From: an uncultured Collinsella sp.
GTDB taxonomy: Bacteria; Actinomycetota; Coriobacteriia; Coriobacteriales; Coriobacteriaceae
DNA: 30,326 nt
Assembly: GCA_934630855.1 (NCBI GenBank)
Contig: CAKTWW010000026.1
Coordinates: forward strand, 1 to 30,326
Direction: 5' to 3'
Below the pieces are notes generated by a model. That model worked only from the letters and a program-made list of their open reading frames with translations. It made no database searches and had not been told where the DNA came from. A program made the translations under genes and the position numbers. How positions within the stretch are numbered: the first letter of the stretch is position 1; each line of letters begins with the position of its first letter. Shown in pieces: positions 1 to 5,312 of this stretch.

Positions 1-2
1 TT

Positions 3-164
3 ACGGCCTTTGAGCGGCAGTGCAAGGAGCGAAGCGAAAGCGAAGCCATCAAGGACGGCAAGCTGCTTGAAGAGGCTCAGGCAAATGCGGAGGCAAACAT
101 CCGCGCAATGTTCAATTCTGCGTTTGGCGATCAATACAAGGTCGAGTTCGCCTATCGCCAATAG
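3..164 (+). CDS. C-terminal end of an unidentified protein (possibly DUF4230)
   Basis: An open frame enters from the left edge and stops with TAG at 162-164, giving the last 53 residues. The fragment is charged and helical, with an E/A/N-rich stretch (EEAQANAEANIRAMF), and ends FGDQYKVEFAYRQ. An amphipathic helix followed by a short strand ending in Y-x-V-x-F recalls the C terminus of DUF4230 proteins, but the fragment is too short to be sure. Codon usage is like the neighbours, so it is probably a real gene truncated by the window edge. No terminator follows it directly on this strand. Confidence 0.5.
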   Translation, partial: TAFERQCKERSESEAIKDGKLLEEAQANAEANIRAMFNSAFGDQYKVEFAYRQ

Positions 165-177
165 AGGACAAAAGTAG

Positions 178-288
178 CATTTTGCCATCGGCGAGCGCGT
201 AATCGAGGCAGCCGGATATGGTCTTGTGCGCTTTGCCGTGCCCATGTTGGGCGAGTACATTCGCGATTGCGTGTTATGGCACGACTAA
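178..288 (+). other. Orphan 36-codon open stretch, possible gene remnant
   Basis: Immediately after the preceding gene a second frame is open from the TAG at 175-177 to a TAA at 286-288. It reads as plausible protein (includes GERVIEAAGYGLVRFAVP and MLGEYIRDCV). It has no ATG with a ribosome site at its beginning. The only starts are internal GTG/ATG codons without a Shine-Dalgarno. It may be the tail of a decayed gene or chance; I do not recognise it. Confidence 0.15.
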
Positions 289-323
289 AAAGCCGCCGCG
301 AGGGCGATTCCTCGCGGCGGCTT
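287..323 (-). terminator. Rho-independent terminator of the COG0523 GTPase gene
   Basis: A 13-bp perfect stem (290-302 pairing with 311-323, arm AAGCCGCCGCGAG) with an 8-nt loop. On the minus strand it is followed by a short U run (the AAAA at 287-290). It lies 30 bases past the stop of the minus-strand gene that ends at 353. Confidence 0.8.
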
Positions 324-352
324 GACATACAAAGTTGACGCTGCTTCGTCTC

Positions 353-1483
353 TTATGCGCGGTGCCAATCGGTCAGGCACGCGTCGAGACCGGCGACGAC
401 GGCGTCCTTATCCATGTGACGGCCGATGATGCACAGGCGCGTCTCGCGGTCGCCCACCTCGTCGTCCCAATAGTCGCGCAGCTCGGGGTTGTCGGCGATG
501 ATCTGCTGCTTCTCGTCCTCGGGGGCGGAGTCCACAAACAGGCCGTTTTCCATCAAGCGCATCTGATGGCCCGCCTGCTCAAAGATGTAGCACATGTCGG
601 GGTTGGCGTTTTGCCACAGAGGGCCCTTGACGCGGATAACCTCGTCGGGCCAGTCCTGCTCCACAAAGTCGGTGAATTTCTCCAGGTCAAAGGGCTTGCG
701 GCGAGCGTAGACAAACGTCTCGATGTCGTATTCCAGGACCTCGGGATCGTCGTGCTCCTCGGGGTGCTCCATGGCCTCGACCCAAGCGGCGGATTTATAG
801 GCGCGGCTAAAGTCAAAGCGGTCGGTGTCCAGCAGCTCGTCCATGGGGACATTGCCCTGTTCGGCCTCGACGATCACGGCGTCCTTCTGCAGGCCGCGCA
901 CGATGGCTTTGAGCTCGGCGATCTGCTCGGGCGTCACGGTGTCGGTCTTGTTGAGGACGAGCGTGGTGCAAAACTCGATCTGCTGGATCAGCAGGCTCTC
1001 GATATCGTCCTCGTCGATATCCTCGGCCAGCAGGTCGCGGCCGCCGTTGAACTCGTCGTACATGCGGGCGCAGTCGACCACGGCAACGATGTTGTCGAGC
1101 GCGAGCTTGGGCTCGCCGCCCACCTTGGCCTCGTCGCAGAAGCTCGAGATGGTGTAGGCGATGGGGATAGGCTCGCAAATGCCCGATGCCTCGATGATGA
1201 TGTAGTCGAAGTTGCCCGAATCGGCGATGCCCTGCAGCTGGTTGGCCAGGTCATCCGAAAGCGTGCAGCAGATGCAGCCGTTGGTGAGCGGGATGAGGTC
1301 GTCGGTCTCGGAAAGGCCGCCGTCGGCGATGAGGCTGGCATCGACGTTGATCTCGCCGATATCGTTGACGATCACGGCGGCGCGGATGCCGCCGTCGTTA
1401 GCGAGGATGTGGTTGAGCAGCGTGGTCTTGCCGGCACCGAGGTATCCGGTAAGCATGATGATCTTCACGGGTTTGTTGGGCAT
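353..1483 (-). CDS. CobW/COG0523-family GTPase (putative metallochaperone)
   Basis: A 376-residue G3E-family P-loop GTPase of the CobW/YjiA/ZigA type. Members deliver or manage metals, usually zinc, for partner enzymes in the cytoplasm. Visible motifs are Walker A GYLGAGKTT (13-21), the metal-binding GCICC (69-73), the EASGICEP switch-II-like segment (98-105) and the NKTD guanine-specificity motif (178-181). The CobW C-terminal domain covers about residues 255-372. I chose the ATG at 1483 because AAGGAGG sits 4 nt upstream. An in-frame ATG at 1504 would add seven residues but has no ribosome site. The gene is followed by a strong terminator and preceded at 86 bp by the ArsC-like gene on the same strand. 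The metal cannot be assigned because no Zur or other metal-responsive site is recognisable. Confidence 0.93.
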   Translation of the reverse strand: MPNKPVKIIMLTGYLGAGKTTLLNHILANDGGIRAAVIVNDIGEINVDASLIADGGLSETDDLIPLTNGCICCTLSDDLANQLQGIADSGNFDYIIIEASGICEPIPIAYTISSFCDEAKVGGEPKLALDNIVAVVDCARMYDEFNGGRDLLAEDIDEDDIESLLIQQIEFCTTLVLNKTDTVTPEQIAELKAIVRGLQKDAVIVEAEQGNVPMDELLDTDRFDFSRAYKSAAWVEAMEHPEEHDDPEVLEYDIETFVYARRKPFDLEKFTDFVEQDWPDEVIRVKGPLWQNANPDMCYIFEQAGHQMRLMENGLFVDSAPEDEKQQIIADNPELRDYWDDEVGDRETRLCIIGRHMDKDAVVAGLDACLTDWHRA

Positions 1484-1569
1484 GTGCCCTCCTTTGTTAG
1501 ACATGGCTTACAGTTGAATCATATGCCAAACGACTGCTCTTATACCCACGCGCCGGCAAATAACACAGG

Positions 1570-1908
1570 CTACTCCCAGGCTCCCCATACATCGGGGCAA
1601 TAACCGACGGTGGCCTTTTTGCCGTTGCGCACGATGGGCTCGGCTAGAACCTGCTGGTTCTCGAGCAGCTTGTCGAAGCGCTGGCTGGGGGTAAGGTGCT
1701 GGATGAGCGCGAGCGTCTCCTCGTCCTTGGCCTTGGGATTGAGTAGCTTGTCGATGCCGCCGACCGCCTGCATCACGCTCGTGAGCTCGCCCTTGCTCAT
1801 CTCCTTTTCCTTAAGGTCGATAAACTGCACCTTAATGCGGCGCTCCTTAAAATAGCGCTGGGCCTTCTTGGTATCGAAGGACTTCTTAGTCCCGAAGATT
1901 TGAATCAT
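1570..1908 (-). CDS. ArsC/YffB-fold protein lacking the catalytic cysteine
   Basis: A 112-residue protein with the thioredoxin-like ArsC/Spx/YffB fold. It begins MIQIFGTKKSFDTKKAQ, which lines up with the YffB-type pattern YGxKxCDTxKKA, and has a conserved-looking late segment (LAEPIVRNGKKATVGY) that resembles the family's L-x-R-P-I-V strand. The position normally occupied by the redox or arsenate-binding cysteine is Ser10, and Phe11-Asp12-Thr13 supply no second cysteine. Classical arsenate reductase chemistry is therefore not expected. The start at 1908 has only a weak ribosome site (GGA in GGCGGAAC) lying within the hairpin of the adjacent structured element. Same strand as the GTPase downstream, 86 bp away. 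Its role is unknown. Confidence 0.85.
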   Translation of the reverse strand: MIQIFGTKKSFDTKKAQRYFKERRIKVQFIDLKEKEMSKGELTSVMQAVGGIDKLLNPKAKDEETLALIQHLTPSQRFDKLLENQQVLAEPIVRNGKKATVGYCPDVWGAWE

Positions 1909-1911
1909 TTA

Positions 1912-2085
1912 GTTCCGCCGTTCTAACGAACGGCGGTCACCTCGACGCTGCAAAGCCATCTGATGGGCAATCTGCCTTTCAATCGTCGGGCGCGGGCAAA
2001 AGCCCAGCGCCCTCCTCTTTCAAGGCACCTTACCTCATCAGCTGGCTTTTCGCTGACTTTGATGGAACATCGAGGCGACCGCCGC
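1912..2085 (+). ncRNA. Structured repeat element / candidate ncRNA, copy 1
   Basis: This stretch shares blocks with 30002-30162: CTCGACGCTGCAAA, GGCAATCTGCCTTTCAA, TTTCAAGGCACCTT, TTTTCGCTG and AACATCG. Between the blocks are stems whose sequence differs from copy 2 but still pairs. They are a 5' hairpin (1915-1923/1928-1936, loop TAAC), a long-range stem (1953-1958 and 1960-1965 with 2043-2048 and 2036-2041), GCCTT/AAGGC (1974-1978/2022-2026), and an inner hairpin GGGCGC-GGGC-AAAA-GCCC-A-GCGCCC (1988-2012). The AAAA loop and the bulged A are kept in copy 2. It fills the gap between two minus-strand genes. The strand is not proven; I favour plus because the loops and joining strands are then A-rich. 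It could be a known Collinsella RNA motif or a non-autonomous mobile element. Confidence 0.55.
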
Positions 2086-2090
2086 TGGAC

Positions 2091-2714
2091 TTAACGAATA
2101 AAGTTGGTGCGCTCGCGATCGGCCGTAGGGGCTTCGATGCCGGCGGCCTTGCCTGCCTCGATGCAGCGCAGGAGCCAAGCCATGTTCTTGCCGATGTTGC
2201 GCATGGTGGCCAGACCCTCGGCGTCCTGGGCGGCCTCGCCCGGCATGGCACCAAAGACGTTGTTCCAGTACGTGGAGGCGACCACGGGCATCTGGTTGAT
2301 GGTGAAGTACTTGTTGAGCACATCGAAGGTGGTCGACGTGCCGCCTCGACGGGCGACGGCGACCGCAGCGCCCGGCTTGTGCGCGAAGGCCTTGCTGCCA
2401 GCATAAAACGCGCGGTCGAGGGCCGAGAGGATGCGGCCGCTGGGGTGCGCGTAATAGACGGGCGAGCCAAAGACAAAGCCGTCTGCCTGCTCGGCGGCGG
2501 CGATCAGCTCGTTGACCACGTCATCATCAAAGACGCAACGCCCGTCGAGCTTGCCGCACTGGCCGCAGCCGATGCAATCGCGAATGGGCTTGGCGCCCAG
2601 CTGGAACATCTCGGTATCGATACCCTCGGCATGCAATTGCTCGGCGACTTCGGCAAGCGCGCGAGCGGTGTTGCCGTTTGCCTTGGGGCTACCGTTGACT
2701 AAAAGAACCTTCAT
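2091..2714 (-). CDS. Flavodoxin-fold NAD(P)H-dependent oxidoreductase
   Basis: A 207-residue protein of the FMN_red/flavodoxin_2 superfamily. The N terminus MKVLLVNGSPKANGNT is the FMN phosphate-binding loop. CIGCGQCGK (about residues 48-56) is the cysteine-rich stretch typical of iron-sulfur-flavoprotein-like members. GSPVYYAHPSG (about 87-97) is the second FMN-contact loop. These enzymes reduce quinones, nitro compounds, azo dyes or metal complexes using bound FMN; the substrate here is unknown. The frame is open to 3158, but ATG at 2714 is preceded by GAGGGAG at 6 nt and starts exactly at the domain boundary, so the upstream part is leader. It stands alone, with the structured element immediately downstream. 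Confidence 0.9.
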   Translation of the reverse strand: MKVLLVNGSPKANGNTARALAEVAEQLHAEGIDTEMFQLGAKPIRDCIGCGQCGKLDGRCVFDDDVVNELIAAAEQADGFVFGSPVYYAHPSGRILSALDRAFYAGSKAFAHKPGAAVAVARRGGTSTTFDVLNKYFTINQMPVVASTYWNNVFGAMPGEAAQDAEGLATMRNIGKNMAWLLRCIEAGKAAGIEAPTADRERTNFIR

Positions 2715-3048
2715 CACAAACTCCCTCTGCTGTCGATGACTTATGCAGAGGATTATCGCATGAGCGGGCGGATGGCGTGGGGCGCGATGCCGGCTCCGAG
2801 GGCCCACGGCAGGCTCGCTCACCAGGTGCGTGCGGGATACGGTCCAGAGGATGTTGGAGTGCGGGGCCTCGTGCGAGCAGATTGTAAGGGGTCTGGGCGG
2901 GTCGCCCTCGATGGTGAGCTTTGAGGTCTTGGAAGGCGGGCTGCTGCGGAGGCTATGATTTATACTAAGGCGGTTGCTATCGAGTAATTCACACTTGGTT
3001 TGATTCGATTGTGAACGCGCAGCTAGGACGGAAAGCAAAGGAAGTTCT
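2715..3048. other. 334-bp intergenic region between divergent genes
   Basis: This region separates the reductase (minus) from the small membrane protein (plus). The minus frame stays open upstream of the reductase, but without a start plus ribosome site. On the plus strand TTGGAA (2929-2934) and TATGAT (2954-2959) form a weak promoter-like pair, and a TATACT lies at 2961-2966. An inverted repeat TTCACA (2988-2993) / TGTGAA (3010-3015) follows and could be an operator. No gene is supported. Confidence 0.4.
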
Positions 3049-3369
3049 ATGGAAACAGAGGATGCTGTCTGTTTGATAACTTCGATTGCCCTGATTCTTC
3101 TTTCAATCCAATACAGAAGAGGAAGATGGCTCAGCTCAATTGCTGGATATGATGTCACAAAAAGGGAGAGCGGGATTGATATATGCCCTTACGCAAAGTT
3201 GATTTCTTCTGTGACGTTATGGATGGGGCTGCTGTTTTTCTTGTGGGCGGTAGAGGACTGGGTACGCGATTGGAATACCAGTGTTTTTGAAGTTTTGGTT
3301 CTACTTCTGTTCAGCTTGGCCTCTTTGTCGTTCATGCGGCTCGTTAGGTTTGTGTTTATGAGGCGATAG
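3049..3369 (+). CDS. Small DUF3784-like membrane protein
   Basis: A 106-residue protein with three predicted hydrophobic segments: residues about 6-21, 51-67 and 78-97. The first is followed by a basic loop containing RGRWLSSIAGYDVTKRE, resembling the G-x-G-x-x-L-I-A-G-Y-N-T stretch of DUF3784 proteins, small inner-membrane proteins of unknown function. The start has AAAGGAAG 5-7 nt upstream. Base composition is clearly lower in GC than the surrounding genes and codon choice is different, suggesting recent acquisition. Its neighbours give no functional clue. Confidence 0.65.
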   Translation: METEDAVCLITSIALILLSIQYRRGRWLSSIAGYDVTKRESGIDICPYAKLISSVTLWMGLLFFLWAVEDWVRDWNTSVFEVLVLLLFSLASLSFMRLVRFVFMRR

Positions 3370-3383
3370 CCAGCGGAAGCGGG

Positions 3384-3584
3384 ATGGACGACAAAATGGA
3401 CCAATACAGCCAATTGTCAAAAGAATTTGATAGGGTTGGCTTAACAGATTTACTCGACGGCATATCCGTGGCGGGGGATAGGTTTTATGTTGTTGAGCAC
3501 TTATTTGCATCGGGTAAAGGAAACCAAGAGTATCGAAAACGGTGCCCCCGGGCCCCGGGAGGGACTGCAGGGGCGTTCGGCTAA
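3384..3584 (+). CDS. Hypothetical short ORF, possibly a gene fragment
   Basis: A 66-codon frame beginning 14 bp after the membrane protein. The first 45 residues (starting MDDKMDQYSQLSKEFDRVG) look like normal soluble protein. The tail then runs through a C/G-rich stretch (3540-3570) giving R/P/G-rich residues unlike the beginning, as if an original reading frame was broken near 3520. The ribosome site (GCGGAAGCGGG) is poor. It may be a decayed remnant belonging to the same low-GC islet. No homology recognised. Confidence 0.3.
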   Translation: MDDKMDQYSQLSKEFDRVGLTDLLDGISVAGDRFYVVEHLFASGKGNQEYRKRCPRAPGGTAGAFG

Positions 3585-3655
3585 CTGTGGGTACGACCTA
3601 TTTGCTCAATGTGTTCGCCTGAGATCGGAAAATAACCATCATGCGCCCCACGACG

Positions 3656-5185
3656 CTAGTCCAGCTTGGTGCCCGGTACTTGCGGCGCCTCTATAAGCCG
3701 CGCTTTGAGCTCGTTCAAAATGGAAACGGGCTGACGGTCGACGCCGTCCAGATGGAGCGTGGCCACGCGAATGGGTGGCTGATATTCAAGCGAGCCGATG
3801 AGCACGGGAGAACCCAGGAACCGTTCGATTTCGTCTGCGATCGCGTCGGTCTCTTCGGGATCAAAGCCGTCGAAAAGCGCCACGAATGTCGGCCCCGTTG
3901 AGCGGAACAGGCGGCCCTTGCCGCGTGAGCATTCCATAAGGCAGGCGGCGCTTTCGGCGAGCACGCGGTCGCCTGCATCGAATCCAAAGCGGGCATTGAC
4001 CTCGGCGATATCGTCGACCTTAATGGCAATAAAGCCTGCCTCGCGCGCCACGCGGCGCATCTCTCCAATAGCGTTGACCAGCGCGTGGACATCGCCCAGG
4101 CCCGTTACCGAGTCGGTCGTATCTGCCAAGCTTCGGTTGATGATAATGCCCACATACATGCTGGGCTCGGTATCGGTGCCGTCCAAGCGGTAGCCCGTGC
4201 AGTCGCAAAGCACGTATTTTCCGGTGGCATCCATTACGCGATACTGCATGTAGTGGAAGTGCCACGTGCCGTTTATCACCATGTCGAGCTCGGCGCGTAC
4301 GTTGTCGCGGTCCTCGGGATGAACGCGGGCGAGCCACATGTCGAGTGAGTTAAAAGGGTGCTGGGAGGGCAGGTCAAAATCGCGCACGGCGTTAACCGAC
4401 CATTGCGATTCTCCCGTATCGAGATTGAGGATAAACGGATAGCGCGTCTCGGAGCTCATGGAGATCGCTTGGAACACCCGGTCGTTGCAGGGAAGCTGAT
4501 TGACGATTGGGCGTTGCGGCGCGTCATCGTCTTTCGGTTGCTGCACACGATGCATAAGCTTATAGCGATACATCTTGCGATCGGCATCCATTGTCATCTG
4601 GCGACGCGTGTCGCCAGCAAGTGAATCGACGCGCGAGCAGCCAAAGCTAAAGCTGCCGATCATGGGCGCCTTGCCACCTGAGCTCGCCTCGATCAGCCCG
4701 GTACGTACCTGCTCCAAGCGCTGCTCGAGTTCAGTCTCGTTTGCGGAGAGCGAGATAAGCACAAACTCGTCTCCACCGATACGGAACAGCATCTCATCGT
4801 GCTCCATGGTTTCGGAGAGCGTGCGGCAGATGCTCAGAATATAGCGATTGCCTTCGGCGTGGCCAAACCTATCATTGCAATGCTTAAGGTGGTCGATGTC
4901 AATATAGGCGCAGGTGAAGGGGTTGCCTTTGCGCCAGAGCTGCTCGACGTGACGGTCGAGTCCGCCGCGGTTGCCCAAGTTGGTGAGCGGATCGATATAG
5001 GCGTTGCGCTCAAGCAGCTGGCGCTCTTGTTGCAGGATGGCATGCGTCTTTTGCAGTTGCTCACCAACGGCGCGTAGCTCAGCAGGCAGCGCGGAAACAT
5101 CGAGTTCGGCGGTCGAGACACCATTCGCAAGTCGCTGAAGATAGGCAATAATCGATTGCTCGCCCAAGCGGTATGACTCGTTCAT
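3656..5185 (-). CDS. Diguanylate cyclase, GGDEF-PAS-degenerate GGDEF
   Basis: A 509-residue cytoplasmic signalling protein with no membrane segment. A short helical N-terminal region (1-60) leads into a GGDEF domain (about 62-210) with an intact GGDEF at 137-141 and DPLTNLGNRGG at 65-75. It should therefore make c-di-GMP from two GTP. No RxxD inhibitory site precedes the motif. A PAS_3-like domain follows (about 245-352, with RVHPEDRDNVRAEL). A second GGDEF-fold domain (about 355-475) has STGPTF at the signature position and is presumably regulatory. The start at 5185 has AGGAGG 9 nt upstream; a longer frame to 5212 lacks a ribosome site. It is a clear paralogue of the gene at 5313-8030 and sits 127 bp behind it. 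A 13-bp inverted repeat lies about 40 bp upstream of the start. Confidence 0.92.
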   Translation of the reverse strand: MNESYRLGEQSIIAYLQRLANGVSTAELDVSALPAELRAVGEQLQKTHAILQQERQLLERNAYIDPLTNLGNRGGLDRHVEQLWRKGNPFTCAYIDIDHLKHCNDRFGHAEGNRYILSICRTLSETMEHDEMLFRIGGDEFVLISLSANETELEQRLEQVRTGLIEASSGGKAPMIGSFSFGCSRVDSLAGDTRRQMTMDADRKMYRYKLMHRVQQPKDDDAPQRPIVNQLPCNDRVFQAISMSSETRYPFILNLDTGESQWSVNAVRDFDLPSQHPFNSLDMWLARVHPEDRDNVRAELDMVINGTWHFHYMQYRVMDATGKYVLCDCTGYRLDGTDTEPSMYVGIIINRSLADTTDSVTGLGDVHALVNAIGEMRRVAREAGFIAIKVDDIAEVNARFGFDAGDRVLAESAACLMECSRGKGRLFRSTGPTFVALFDGFDPEETDAIADEIERFLGSPVLIGSLEYQPPIRVATLHLDGVDRQPVSILNELKARLIEAPQVPGTKLD

Positions 5186-5223
5186 GATGGATAACCTCCT
5201 TGGGCGGAACAACGGTTTGTATC

Positions 5224-5254
5224 ATATCCCCAATTCGGTTTGAATTGGGGATAT
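5224..5254. repeat. Perfect 13-bp inverted repeat upstream of the diguanylate cyclase
   Basis: ATATCCCCAATTC (5224-5236) and GAATTGGGGATAT (5242-5254) are separated by GGTTT. No U run follows on either strand, so it is not an ordinary intrinsic terminator. Its position, 39 bp upstream of the cyclase start and after the upstream paralogue, suits an operator or a leader hairpin. No regulator can be named. Confidence 0.6.
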
Positions 5255-5312
5255 AAGTTAGCTAATGGAGACAAATGCCCCCTTCGGCGGTGGCGTTTTG
5301 CGCGCGAGCGTA

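Noticed and set aside
335..1603. 422-codon plus-strand open frame opposite the COG0523 GTPase gene
   Set aside because: It is the antisense shadow of a gene with clear motifs. Long antisense frames are common in this high-GC coding style, and it has no ribosome site.
2715..3158. In-frame N-terminal extension of the flavodoxin-fold reductase (to 3158)
   Set aside because: The family starts at MKVLLVNGSP, which has a good ribosome site. The extension has no domain and no supported start.
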